Below are positions 23,821 through 34,796 of a stretch of DNA of 64,000 nucleotides, piece after piece. The position numbers and the translations under genes are program-made. Under the pieces are notes generated by a model. It did not search any database. It saw nothing but the letters and a program-made list of their open reading frames with translations, and was not told where the DNA came from. The stretch is from assembly GCA_026545225.1 (NCBI GenBank), contig CM048845.1, positions 30,879,001 through 30,943,000 on the forward strand, read 5' to 3'. Source of the DNA: Cornus controversa. Its lineage: Eukaryota > Streptophyta > Magnoliopsida > Cornales > Cornaceae. Position 1 is the stretch's first letter, and each line of letters begins with the position of its first letter.

Positions 23821-24470
23821 AAACCCTCTTCGTTCTTAGTCAGGTTTCACCTCTTCGATCTCTTCCATCTTCAAAGTTATTTAATTATTTTGATTTTTTT
23901 GGATCTTTCGCTGGTTTTTTTGATGTGATGATGCGAATACGTGTGTTTAGGGTTTGCAAATTGCAACTTAGAGAGAGACTCTGCTTGAAGCCCTGAAAGT
24001 TGTAAACGAAGATAGCCCTAACCCGCAAACCCCAATCTCTCTCTTACATCTACCGTGAAGCCCTAGATTTCTCTCTTTTGTATCCATCGGATCCCTTTCT
24101 ATCTCTATCGAAGCCCCAATCTCTCACTCTCTGTGAAGTTACTTCCCTCTCTCGGTTCAATCTCTCACTCGCAATCCAGTTGCAGAGCTCTTCTGACAAG
24201 CAATGGAGCCCTAATTGAACGAATTTACAAGGTATTAATTTCTTTCTCTCTATATCTCTCTTGCTATATATACATATTTGTTTGTATCTCTCTCTCACAC
24301 ACACACATAAACATAAACGCACACACAAGAACACAATCTCAAAGAGTGAGTTTGCTCAATGATTGTGACAAGTAGAGTATGCTGAGAGTGATTTTTGTCC
24401 TCAATTTATTGTTTTATTTTATTATTATTTTTCTTTAAGTTTATGATTACAAAGAAACTGAGTGTTTTTT
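23561..24470 (+). other. CACTA 5' leader region, CT-rich, no gene
   Basis: A CT-rich stretch with CTCTCTCTT and CAAGTCATTTGATATAT, a (TA)n tract at 23779-23818, and no long frame. By position next to the left terminus it could be promoter and leader of the CACTA transcript; this is inference. Confidence 0.4.
23779..23818. repeat. (TA)n microsatellite
   Basis: About 20 TA units in the CACTA leader region. Confidence 0.95.
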
Positions 24471-24486
24471 CTCACTCACTGGCTGT

Positions 24487-24633
24487 GTTTATCGAAGAAG
24501 CTAGGAACTGTCAGAGGTTATGCGACACAGAGTGGAAAGGGGGTGAATGCCCAAAGCCTCAAGATTGATGGGATTAAAGATATAATTGTTGTCTCTTATG
24601 ATAAAGGTGGCGTGGACAACTCCTCGTGGTAAT
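24487..24633 (+). other. Unrecognised short exon-like ORF, possible captured fragment
   Basis: An open stretch of about 46 codons includes KLGTVRGYATQSGKG and SLKIDGIKDIIVVSYDKGG and ends at a possible donor (CTCGTG/GTAATG). Its base composition is more gene-like than its surroundings. I do not recognise the family. It could be another captured exon of the CACTA element or chance. Confidence 0.3.
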
Positions 24634-26595
24634 GTTGCGCTATTCTTTTTATTATTATTTTTCTTTATCATGATTTGGATATTTGAAATGGGTTTTTTTC
24701 TGGATGATTAGTTATGGCGCAATATAAAAATTTAGTGAGTCTTGATAATGCTAATAGGCTTTTTGGCTTATGGTTTAAGTAATTTTAAGGTATTTTGGTG
24801 TAATGCTTATCTTTTAGTGATGCAATGTCCTCATTTTGAGAAGTTATGAATTGGGTTTTTGGGAAAAGATGAAATTTTTATGTTCGTCAACCCCCTTTCT
24901 CTCACAAGACACACACACACATATATAAATAGGACAAGCAAGTAAATGAAAGGAATAAAAAATTACAAAAGATCACCATTGGTTACTCCATTAATTCAAA
25001 TGTAATATTTATTAATATTGGATCAATAGTCTATCAGAAATCTCTTTTGTGATATGTTATATCTTTAAGCAATTTATTTCTTTCCTTCTCTTGTCAGTTT
25101 GAGGTGTTGATTCAAGTGTTTTTTTGGGAGAAACAGTTGGGAATCATATATTCTGATGTAGCTAAACATGCCACTGATTTAAGCAACTATCAGTTTCATT
25201 TTGGGCATAGATAATAGTCAAAGAGCAAAAAAGCGAAAAAGATTTTGGAAGAAGAGGTAGGAAAGTAACAAATTAATAGTTGTGCTTATTGGTAATAGTA
25301 TATGTATGTATCGTGTTGGAAGCTGTAGAGTTAGCCTACTGGATGACCAAAATTTTTATGTGATGTTAATTACTAAGCTAAAGGTGACCGAGTTGGTAAA
25401 GAAAGAAGGGGTAGAAAGGGAGGAAGGTAGGTTCGACTGATGTGTGGGTGTTTGATGAGGTGGATCGGCTAGTTGGTGCTTGGTGTTTGATGAGTGATTG
25501 GCTTAGGGTTGATGTTGGGCAAGTGAGGTAGGTGAGAGGAGGTTGGTTTCGGCTGAGGTGTGGATGTGGGTTGTGGTGATGACTGGCCGTGAGTGAGGGA
25601 AGTGGCATAGTGTTGAGCCATGGTGAGGTAACTGGTTCGGCTTTGGTAGGTGATAGTTTGCTGCCGAAGTGGGTTTTGGTGGTTAAATAATTCATTTCCT
25701 TCCTATCTGCCCTTACCAAACATATATTTGGAAGAAAAAAAAAATGACAACAAAAGATCATGTACAGTGAAGCAAATGTACAAAGACACTGTGTTTGAAG
25801 AATGCACTTGCACAACAATTAACAAAGATTTAATTAATGCATTAAAGAACATGGGTGATGAGAATAAACTATCTGGTAGATGAAAATTAATGATTGTGAA
25901 TATACTATTTTTTTAGCTTTTATGACTTTCAGAAGATCCTCAAATAGGCATCTCACTTCAAATACAGTGATTTGCAGTGCAGGTAAAACCAATGGGCTCT
26001 ATGGTCAGTTTTTCATTTTTAATTGTATGAAGTGATATTTTCTCTCGACTTTATATTATAATTTTAGGTCTGTCCTGTTCCTAATATTTTAGAGATTTTG
26101 TCGTATTATACAATTCCAAATAGCCCTTACCTTATGCAACTATTGTGAAAATTCTGAAAATTGAGATGATGAATTGGTAAAAAAAAAATATTAGCAAGTA
26201 TGAAAATGCAGGTCCTAGTTTAGCAAACCAATTATTTAGCAAGTATGAAAATGCAGGTCCTAGTTTAGCAAACCAATTATTTAGCAAGTACTATAGCTAC
26301 CTTATCAGCCCCCTATTAGGGTAAGGTTTGAAGCATCCTCAAAATCCTATATGGCTGAAAAACGCACCATACATGCATACATGTCATAGTTTAAACTTCC
26401 AAAAAGATACAACTCAGCGGTGTCAGATTACCAGACATACTTACCATTAAGTAACTAAATTACATACAGCAATTGGTTATTGACTTGGATAATCCTCCCG
26501 TGCTCCCTATCTGCATAACCAACTCTGCACATCCCATGTCAATCTTCTACGGTGTCATGGAGTTTACTGTGGTGGTAGTTCGACATGTAATCATG
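24634..26595 (+). other. No gene recognised (CACTA interior)
   Basis: A/T-rich filler. A 46-bp tandem duplication at about 26192-26286 repeats TTAGCAAGTATGAAAATGCA and its continuation. The frames at 25378-25883 have no recognisable features. Confidence 0.45.
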
Positions 26596-26990
26596 TCACC
26601 ACTTTGCCTGCGACTGCCTAGCCAATGGGTTCCCTCTTCTCTTGAGATTGTTCAATATAGGCAATGCATCATCTACCATTTCCTCTTTCTCCACATTCTC
26701 CACCTCCTCTGCCCTTGATGTCTGTCCCTTCATGCCCAGATGGTTTCCACCTCTGACATCCTCATGCTGCACTTTCTCAGTTTCTGAACAGCCCTGCTTT
26801 CTCTCCTGCCTGATTTTCTCATCCCCTGCTGCCAGTTCAATTCCCTCTTCCAACTCCTTCTCAATGATATCATCTTCATTCATCAGCTCCCTTTTCCAGA
26901 GGTCCCCACAAGACTTTTTCCTTTTCTCAAGTGCCGCCTTCACCTTGTCAATCATTTTAATAGCATCCTGGGGTGACTGGCCAAGTGGAC
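26596..26990 (-). pseudogene. Charged ORF, possibly the C-terminal end of an L1-type LINE ORF1
   Basis: The minus-strand frame is rich in Lys and Glu (KVKAALEKRKKSCGDLWKRE, EKELEEGIELAAGDEKIRQE) and ends NNLKRRGNPLARQSQAKW. A further minus frame follows with GCAELVMQIGSTGG. The order (charged linker, basic NLKRRGNPLAR, Gly-Ser tail) resembles the end of plant L1 ORF1 proteins, but no zinc knuckle is present in this piece. The upstream part of the same frame (26990-27231) is only the antisense of the LFG exon. Another captured host gene is an alternative. Confidence 0.35.
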
Positions 26991-27035
26991 CTTCCCAAAA
27001 CTGCATATTCCAATTTTCTTCAATGGATTGCGTAG

Positions 27036-27207
27036 GGAAGGTCATTTTGGAATCTGTGATCTTAACAACTGTGGTGGTTGTGAGTCTTACTGTGTACACA
27101 TTTTGGGCTGCAAGAAGAGGCCATGATTTTAACTTGGGCCCTTCTTGTTTGGTGCTAATATGGTGCTTATGGTTTATGCCATTATTCAAGTTTATGCCTT
27201 TATTCAG
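27036..27207 (+). pseudogene. LFG/BIL4: Captured exon of a LIFEGUARD/BIL4-type (TMBIM, BI-1-like) gene
   Basis: The frame reads GKVILESVILTTVVVVSLTV then YTFWAARRGHDFN, then after about two missing bases continues in the next frame as LGPFLFGANMVLMVYAIIQ. This is the central membrane segment of plant LIFEGUARD proteins (e.g. BIL4), seven-helix endomembrane/ER proteins of the Bax-inhibitor-1 family that damp cell death. A CGTAG acceptor precedes it, and TATTCAG/GTGG at its end looks like a donor, so one whole exon appears to be present. The frameshift shows it cannot encode the normal segment. It stands alone in the CACTA interior with no other LFG exon nearby, which points to capture. Confidence 0.72.
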
Positions 27208-27773
27208 GTGGCCAGTTGCAATGGCTTTCATGACTTATTAATTCAGCATTATTTTGTTGCATGTTTGTTAAAATAGTTAGTAGTAATAGATCGAATAGTC
27301 AGATCAAATCCCACCTTCATCCAGATCCACCACAACCACAACCCTCCTATGCCTGGGGTTCCTTCTTATGGGTTGTGTTTTGTTGCTTTGCTTGGCTGTT
27401 TTAGGTTTGTGTGGCTTGCTGCTTCTATGCTTTGATGTCTTTGGCTTTAATTGTGAATGTTTTGGTGCCTGGCTGTGGCTGGTTTGCTGCTCTATGGTGA
27501 TTGGTTTTTTTTAGCTGGTTCGGCTTGGTCTTCTTTCACTTTAATTTCTTGCATCTTTGGCCTCTATGTAAAGACTAAAGTGCATGATAAAATACAAATT
27601 ATGTTTGCTGCTTCTTGTTGGTTCATAGCAATTGGAACCCCCAAAAAAGTAAGTGTTGCCAGTCCTGCATGCTAGAATTGTGTTATGATTCAATTTGATT
27701 TGAGTTCCTTCTTGGAATTTTCATGTGTTCTTCAGCTGATCGAATAGGCTATTCACATGTCTAATTGTCTTTT
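27208..27773 (+). other. No gene recognised (CACTA interior)
   Basis: T/G-rich sequence between two captured fragments. The frame at 27457-27675 is compositional. Confidence 0.4.
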
Positions 27774-27777
27774 TCAC

Positions 27778-27956
27778 AGAATCATGGTAACTTGCTTTGC
27801 ATTTCTTCCCCGGTCCTTGTCAACCAGCCGGAATGCAGCGTCTGGGCCATTGATTTCTAGTACAGAGTAGTTGGGGTTCTCCATGGCCACTACCACTGGA
27901 GTTCCCTTTCTAGTATCCTTTGCCCACCACTTAAAAATATCTGTTCTTAGACCCAT
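27778..27956 (-). pseudogene. CSLC: Captured N-terminal exon of a cellulose-synthase-like C (xyloglucan glucan synthase) gene
   Basis: From ATG at 27956 the frame reads [20 protein letters not shown], then [20 protein letters not shown], then [16 protein letters not shown] before a stop. Plant CSLC4/5/12-type proteins, which make the beta-1,4-glucan backbone of xyloglucan in the Golgi, begin [20 protein letters not shown] and continue RGKNAKQVTWVLLLKAHR. The match ends exactly at KQVT, where a Trp would follow, so only about the first 55 of ~690 residues are present; the transmembrane and GT2 domains are absent. Bases 27957-28250 have the look of the native leader (CT-rich, many short T tracts) and may have been captured with it. 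The fragment lies antisense to the transposase genes. Confidence 0.75.
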
Positions 27957-27965
27957 ATTTGACAC

Positions 27966-29733
27966 TCAACTGAACTCAATTCACTCACAAAGGCAACACA
28001 ATAATAGCCAAATATGCTAAACCCAATAAGCAAAAGCTAAGAACTTTAAACCTTAGAATTACCCAGATCTCAAAATGAAGAAAATCACAAACCCATTTGA
28101 GGTCTAACCATTTAAAACAGAACCAGCACTCAAAAACCTCAAATAAAGAAGAGAACTTCCAAATTCATTGTATAAAAATTGAATAACAAACTCACAAATT
28201 CAATTCATGTCTAACTACAAAAGAACAGATCCACACAAATTCAAAAACCCCACTTCAATACTCTCTGCATTCTACATTGATCATTTTTTTTATGCAATTC
28301 AAAAGTCATTTTACTTGATTAAATAATGATAACAATCATTTGTATGCATTTTTTTTTTTAAGATTAAACAGCCATTGGCATTACTAAAACAATGTTCATT
28401 GATGGTTGTTTTAATTTAGGTATTCAATTGAGTATTTGTTTTAATTTAGGAAAAAAGAAAGTGTTATGTCCATAGAGATTTTATTTTATTTTTGATCAGG
28501 TAAGTACTTAACCAATGGAGAATTGGGTTTCTAAAAGTTGCTGTGTCCAAAACTGACTTGTATTAACCAAGGCAGTCTATTAGATTGGGTGGTAAATAGT
28601 GCAAAACTGACTTGTATAACAGTCACTTGTTTATTTTTGGTTGTATACTATTTTACCTACCTATTTTATATGAAAATTATTTGGAAATATAACATGGACA
28701 TGACAAGAAGTCCTGTCCATATTCTTATATGGACTCACATCCAGCAATTCTTCTTCTGATTGCTTTGTGTTTTTGTGCACATGTATATATATACGTGCTA
28801 ATGTGTGTGTAGGACTTCGACTGAGATTACTCTTTAAGGGCCATCACAATCACATGGTGGTCCTTTGTAAACCTTTCATAAAACGAATTGTATTGATAGG
28901 AAGAAAATGAGTTCTAATGTGAAAATCCCATGGGTTGTATAAACACATTTAGCTGAATCCATTAAAATAAATTGTATTCTATCGTGATTATGATAAGTGA
29001 CAATGCACTGAATTTTGGTCTTCTAGACCGTTAAAGAAAAGTTTTATTTCGGAAGGATTTTTACTGTGATAGCTATGTATTGCAGGCCATTTGCAAACAA
29101 CCATTGACTGTATATGGTGATGGAAAACAAACATGAAGCTTCCAATATGTCTCTGACTCGGTATGTCATATTAATTTATGTTATTTTTCCTTACCTGCTA
29201 ATGTTTTAACCAGGGACCATTTCAAATGCCTGTTGGTTATGCATTAATTTGATGTCTACTTCCTTTTCCTTTGGGTTTTTTTTAGTGTAATATAATGTTC
29301 GCATGGTACACTCAACGACTCTACTAACCTAGCAAAATTGTAAACAAAGGATTAAAACCTTTGAATAAATTGAGAAACACACACACACACACACGCATAT
29401 ATATATATATATATATATTTAATGGAGTATTATAATGTGGATTGAAAATGTGTGCGCATGTGCATGAGCTTAAAAATGCTCATCCTAACTATTTCCCATA
29501 TGTAAAAGTACTGATTAACAAATGACTTTTGAAAGTTATAATTTTATATATTTGAACGACATTTAAATATTTAAAGTTACATCTTCTCCAATCCTTTAAG
29601 CTTTTAGATTTGTTAACATTTTGCAATTATTATTTTTAGGTAAGAATAAACATGTAAGGAATAATTAGGCAAGTATAACACAGGTTGAAAGCAATTATTG
29701 TTGTGTGTATGTAAAAAATATAGATAGACTTAC
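27966..29733 (+). other. No gene recognised (CACTA interior)
   Basis: A/T-rich sequence with a (CA)n-(TA)n microsatellite at 29378-29419. A short duplication carries AAAACTGACTTGTAT at 28549 and again at 28602. The first ~280 bases may be the CSLC leader read in reverse. Confidence 0.4.
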
Positions 29734-29900
29734 CAACACAGAGCTTTGTCAATAATAACGGGGTCTAGAATGCAACCCTGTCCACTTCTTATGCCGTCCC
29801 CTTTTGTACCACTTTGGGCAAGAACATTCATAACTGCCCTCTTTGTTATGACAAGTATTTGTGCAGTCATTGAGGTCTGAATTCTGACATTCATCAATAT
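29734..29900 (-). pseudogene. WAK-like: Captured calcium-binding EGF exon of a wall-associated-kinase-like gene
   Basis: After a TTTTCAG acceptor the frame reads DIDECQNSDLNDCTNTCHNK and EGSYECSCPK. After one extra base in an A run it continues in the next frame as GDGIRSGQGCILDP. This is an EGF_CA domain of the kind found in plant wall-associated receptor kinases, which bind pectin at the plasma membrane: the D-I-D-E-C start, six-Cys spacing and GxGC end are all visible. A GTAAGT donor follows at 29733, so the exon keeps both splice sites. The frameshift would disrupt the last third of the domain. It lies directly downstream of the HEXO first exon on the same strand, an arrangement not expected in any native gene. 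Confidence 0.75.
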
Positions 29901-29955
29901 CTGAAAACGATCAAACTGATGATAATTAAGCATATATGGCCATAACAAAAGAACT

Positions 29956-30165
29956 TTATTCATCCTTCAATATTCCAGAAGCATCAACATATTTCCTTCC
30001 ATCGGTCTTGAGCTCAAAGTCCTTGCTTAGATAAAGAGTCCAATTTCCATATCTCACTGATTTTGGCATCGGCCATATGTTAAGGCGCTTAGTATCAACA
30101 ACAGATACTGAAAGGACTTGAAGGAATAGTCCAAGAAGAAATCTTTGGATCACTATCTTCCCCAT
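29956..30165 (-). pseudogene. HEXO: Captured first exon of a beta-hexosaminidase (GH20) gene
   Basis: From an ATG at 30165 the frame reads MGKIVIQRFLLGLFLQVLSV (a good signal peptide), then SVVDTKRLNIWPMPKSVRYG, then LYLSKDFELKTDG and KYVDASGILKDE. NIWPMPKSV and DASGILKD are hallmarks of plant beta-hexosaminidases (HEXO1/HEXO3), vacuolar or apoplastic enzymes that trim N-acetylglucosamine from N-glycans. Only the N-terminal ~68 of ~530 residues are present; the GH20 catalytic barrel is missing. The homology ends at ILKD, and the frame stops two codons on. Just beyond is an intron-like stretch ending in the acceptor of the WAK exon. A read-through transcript could splice or run from HEXO into WAK sequence. 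Confidence 0.8.
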
Positions 30166-30433
30166 TTCAAAATTCTAGCAAGCAAAATCAGAGAAGACTG
30201 AGAAATCAAACTCTATAATATTAAACGGAAAGATTTTGCAAGAGCTGTGAGCATATAAATCAAAGCAGGTGCAGAGGGAGAGGGAGGGGGGGGGGGTTTC
30301 AAAACTCTATTAATAGTACTTATTTATGTATGGTTATTAATGGTGATTTTATATAGAAAAATTAAGGCTGACCCCCCCAAATTTTTTAAAAAATCCTATT
30401 TATGGTTACCTATTTAAAGGTACTCTATTCTAA

Positions 30434-30479
<46 letters not shown>

Positions 30480-31092
30480 TGTTATGAATTAAAGAGAGAA
30501 GAAAAAACATGCTCCATATTTGACAATCTCATTTATGGATTGTCAACTTTTCTTCTCTCCATTTTTTCTTCTCATATAATTTATAGACATGCTCCTAAAA
30601 ATACACATTAAAAATGAATTGAAAGAAAAATTGTTATAATTATTTTATCTTATTTTTAAAATTTTATTTTATATTACTAGTTTTGCCCCCCCCCCCCCCA
30701 CCCCCAAAATAATAATAATAATACCTGAATCAAAGGTCCATAAACTTGAAAGAAAGTCCTTAAAAATTACACCACCATAGAGAAGAAGGTGGGAGATAAA
30801 TGATAAAATTTCCTTTTCTACTATTTACCTCTTGCATTTTAGTGACTAAATTCTAATGGGATGGAAATTCATATAGACTGATTCGTCAGTAATATATTTG
30901 GCTTGCATATACAATTGTAAAAGTATCAAAAATAAAGAAGAAAAGATACATTGAATATGCAAATATGCTGCTAGAAGAATTTAGGGGTTGCCAGTCGGTC
31001 ATGCTGATCAGTAACTAAGTTTCAAGAACAAAAATAACTTGCAGCATTCGATACAGAGTAAGCCCATTCAGGGGAAAGTAAAAAGTGAGTGG
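30166..31092 (+). other. No gene; paired poly-G and poly-C tracts around a TA microsatellite
   Basis: A run of twelve to fourteen Gs near 30284 and a run of Cs near 30685 lie ~400 bp apart, each followed (in mirror orientation) by a CAAAACT-like motif. (TA)n lies between them at 30435-30475. The inverted arrangement could be the ends of a small MITE. The ~150 bases nearest the HEXO start may be captured leader. Confidence 0.4.
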
Positions 31093-34000
31093 TTTTTTTT
31101 TTTTGAAAGTTAAGCTGGTCAAGTTTATTAACCAAAAACGGCAAAGCCATACATCCTACGAGGGGCATACCCTCAAGAAATATCACAAATTTAAATGAAA
31201 CCCCCACACCCACCATAGGAAAGAAAACCACATCAGGAACCATCCTATGTCAATAAGACTAACCCCGGCCCCTACACACAACAGAAACCCACTCCTTTGC
31301 TAGACATATGGAAAACAGCCCAGATTCAAAGGAATCTTCACAACTAGACAGCTTTGCGATCACATAAAACCATAACAAACGTTGGGCTACACCCACATCT
31401 TTAGCCCTTACAAACAACATGTGCAATCATAAGAACCCAGCCACAATCCAATCCACCCCATAAACCATCCATTCTTTGCTAAAACTTGGAAATCTCGCCT
31501 GGGAATTATAATAAAAGTAGATCAAACTATATGAAATCTGATTCCCATTATCATAATCTGTATTAATAATGCACTTCCTCAAACCTGACTGCCATAAGCC
31601 CATACCATCATCAATCATTGTTTGTGTGATTACCCTAGCATCAATTCTGCCATATAGAGTTTGGAAGATTCCACTCCTCTTGGATCCATAAATGCATTCG
31701 ATTTTTATCAAAATTAGAAAGGGAGAAAAGCCGAAATCTTACATTCTGGATAATATCATTGATGATGGTTGCCTCAGTCCTATACTCCTCTGCATAATTC
31801 CTCTTGTTTCTTTCTCTCCAAACCTCATACACTGTAGCAGCAAAGGCTAATCTGTTAATATCAGCAACCAGAGACCTTCCTTTCAGTACCATTGCAGCCC
31901 ACTGTACCATAGCAGTCCACCCCTCTGGCCATTGCATCCAGCATTTGCTTCTTATTGCATTCCATATCCTGCGAGTAAATCCACATTCAAAGAATAAGTG
32001 CTCTCTATCTTCTATAATATGATTGCAAAAAACACAGCAGGTGTCTGAACAAATCCCAATTTCATCATCCTACTCTTAGTCCACAATCGATCCTGAACCA
32101 CCAGCCAAAGTAAGAGGGCATGCTTTGGAATAGCATGCTTGAACCATACTATGTCCCTCCTTTGAAACTTTGCTCTGTTTGTGTCTGAGAAACTCCCAGG
32201 TTGATTTAATTGTAAAGATAACCTTACCAGGCACCCACTGAATCTTATCCTCCTGAGAGGAGTTAGGCTTAAACTCAATAGGAATACTATTTCTCAAGTT
32301 CATCCATTCCATTGTGTTTGTAACAGGCCAGTGCCATTCACTTCCTCTAATAACATCAGCTACTGCAGCATCTGTGCCCAGCCCTGAGTCTCTAATAATT
32401 CTGTTATGATACTTCAATTCTATAGGCCCATCTGGAAGCCAGTTATCATACCAAAGAGAGGTTAACAGCCCATTTCCAACCTTATGATAAACAAGTCTCA
32501 AAGTGCCCCTCATTTTCAGAATTTTCCTCCAAGTCCATGAGCATTCTGTTGGAATCTTGAGAGTCGAGAAATTTCTGTTTGTTATCAAATGAGTTTGGAC
32601 CCAGGCCACCCATAGAGAATCTGAGTTAGGTTGAATGACTTTCCACATATGCTTAGCCATAGCTGCTGCATTCCACACCTCAATATCTTTAATTCCCAGA
32701 CCCCCTTCTAATTTGGGCAGACAAATATCCTTCCAAGCCACTTTATTACCCCCTTCACTCAAACTTTGACCTTTAAACAAGAATCTTCTCATGATGGCAG
32801 AGATTTCTTTCATAATAGATTTTGGCAACACAAAGGTAGAGGCCCAATAGACTTGAACAGAAAACAAAACAGAGCTTATTAGTTGCATCCTTCCAGCATA
32901 AGATAGATACCTACTAGTCCATGATCTAACTCTAGCAGTAATTCTGTCAACTAGGGAACCACAATGCTCCTTCTTTAGCTTAGATGAAAGTAGAGGGACT
33001 CCCAAGTATTTAACTGGACGGCAACCAGCAGAAAAATTCAGTTTAGATATGATTTGAGCATAATAGTCTTGATCTAATCCTGAATGAAACATCACACTCT
33101 TCGAAAAAATCGGCATTAATCCAGACATAGCTCCAAAAGAATGGAGAGCACCCTTTAGAACCCTTATAGAGCTCACAATTCCAGCTGAGAAAAGCATCAG
33201 GTCATCCGCAAAAATCAAGCTAGAGATTTTCTGATTAGAGCACTTCCAATGATAGTCAAATTCTCCCTGTTCAATCTGCTGCTTTAATATACCTGTCAAC
33301 ACCTCCATCCCCATAACAAATAAATAGGGGGACATAGGATCACCTTGTCTTAACCCTCTCCCATTCTCAAAATATCCTTCCAAGCTGCCATTCAAGTTGA
33401 TGGAAAACTTAGCAGTTGTCATACAGGTCATAATCCACTTTCTAACCTGCTCTGGAACTTTGAAGGCTTTTAGTGTAGCTTCCATGAATCTCCATGACAC
33501 AGTATCATAGGCTTTTTTAAGGACCACCTTCATTGCAATCCTTGCTGGCTTATTATTTCTGTGATAATTCCTTAGCAATTCCTGAGCAAGCAGTATGTTG
33601 TCTGTGATACTTCTACCAGGAACAAAAGCCCCTTGATTACTGCTTATAGATGAATCCAGAACAGGTTTTATCCTATTAGCTATGATCTTAGCAATACACT
33701 TATATAACACATTGCACACTGATATAGGTCTGAAATCACCAACAAAAGTGGGATTTTGAACCTTAGGAACTAAAGTGATAATAGTAGAATTCACCTCCTT
33801 CAAAAGCTTCCCTGTTGAAAAGAAGTTTAGAATAGCTTTAGTAACATCAGCCCCTATAATATGCCAGGTTCTCTTGAAAACCCAGAGCTTTATCATCCTT
33901 CAAAGAGAGGAAAGTGTCTTGAACCTCCTCTTTAGTAACTTGCCTTTGCATTCGTAGAGCTTGTTCATCTGTTATAGGCTTTGAAATGTACTGTTGCAAA

Positions 34001-34256
34001 TCAAACATTCCTTCATCTTCACTTTGCCTGCTCAGGAGTTTCTTATAAAAATTTATAATTTCAGTAGCTATATCACTTTTCTGATCAATCCTATGCCCAT
34101 CATCTGCAGTGATTGACAAAATAGCATTGTATTTTCTTCTTTGGGTTGCTTGTTTATGAAAGAAAGGAGTATTCTTATCCCCCAAGTGAAGCCATTGAAT
34201 TCTGGATTGTTGTCTAAAAAAAGTTTCTTCAGCTTTCACCATTACCTGATAGTTAA
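31093..34256 (-). mobile_element. 5'-truncated L1-type LINE, nested in the CACTA element
   Basis: On the minus strand the element begins inside the ORF2 linker (VKAEETFFRQQSRIQWLHLG), runs through reverse transcriptase and a C-terminal zf-RVT region, and ends in a poly(A) run (plus-strand T run 31093-31104). Flanks resemble an imperfect duplication: AAAAGTGAGTG at 31081 and AAAAGTTGAGTG at 34263. The endonuclease domain and ORF1 are missing, as expected from 5' truncation during target-primed reverse transcription. It lies between captured exons and the TNP2 gene, so it inserted after the CACTA element was assembled. Confidence 0.85.
31427..34250 (-). pseudogene. LINE ORF2 remnant: reverse transcriptase and zf-RVT region
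   Basis: The largest uninterrupted frame is 32076-33896 (606 codons). In it IITLVPKVQNP, DFRPISVCNVLYKCIAK, QGAFVPGRSITDNILLAQE, GLRQGDPMSPYLF (about residues 181-193) and FADDLML (about 229-235) are the classic L1-type reverse-transcriptase blocks. Motif A reads KVVLKKAYD (about 123-131) where plant LINEs have KVDLKKAYD, so a catalytic Asp appears lost. The N-terminal linker is in another frame (33847-34347), joined by a frameshift near 33880. The zf-RVT tail (WFKHAIPKHALLLWLVVQDR, then an INRLAFAATVYEVWRERNKR segment) continues in further frames down to about 31430. At least three breaks make it a dead copy. Confidence 0.85.
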
Positions 34257-34280
34257 AAAAAAAAAAGTTGAGTGTTTTTA

Positions 34281-34796
34281 ACCTTTTTTTTTTTTTTTTG
34301 GTTGATTTGATGAGAGAATGTCCACTATTTTGGGTGCAAAGAAACAAATATAAACATCAATGCTACTCAGTCTTGTTCATGTGTCTGGCTAAGATAAGGT
34401 GAGTTTCTATCGTTAAATATAAAATGAAGACATCAACAACAAAACACTCATCAAATTTAATTTTCTTTCCTTCTCCTTAGCTTATAATTAAGAAGAAAAA
34501 TAATATATATATATATATATATATAACCAGAATATTTAAACGATGGAAGCATATATTATGCATATTTGCCTTGCAAAATTTGATTTAAAATGCTTCCTAT
34601 TTTTGTTTTTAATCTTTAGTCAAATTATACTTTGTGACATGTTAGGGCTTGCTAGAGAATTAATTAGCAATTGCACAGAAATCTGCACATCTGAAGTTCA
34701 ATTTTTTGTGTGCTTGATTCTATTAAGGGCTTTAATTACTGAACCTTTTTCTATGAAGGTCTGAAACAACATTTCATGTTTTGTACAGCTAGTTAC
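34281..34796 (+). other. CACTA interior upstream of the transposase gene, no gene
   Basis: A/T-rich, with a (TA)n tract at 34504-34525. A TTGTACAG acceptor-like site at 34780-34787 just before the TNP2 start codon suggests a leader intron; its donor is not identified. Confidence 0.4.

Noticed and set aside
26642-27034. N-terminal half of the long plus frame that ends in the LFG exon
   Set aside because: It is Ser/Phe-rich antisense of the charged minus-strand frame; only the part from 27036 matches LFG.
26990-27231. N-terminal part of the charged minus-strand frame
   Set aside because: It is the antisense of the LFG exon and carries no signal of its own.
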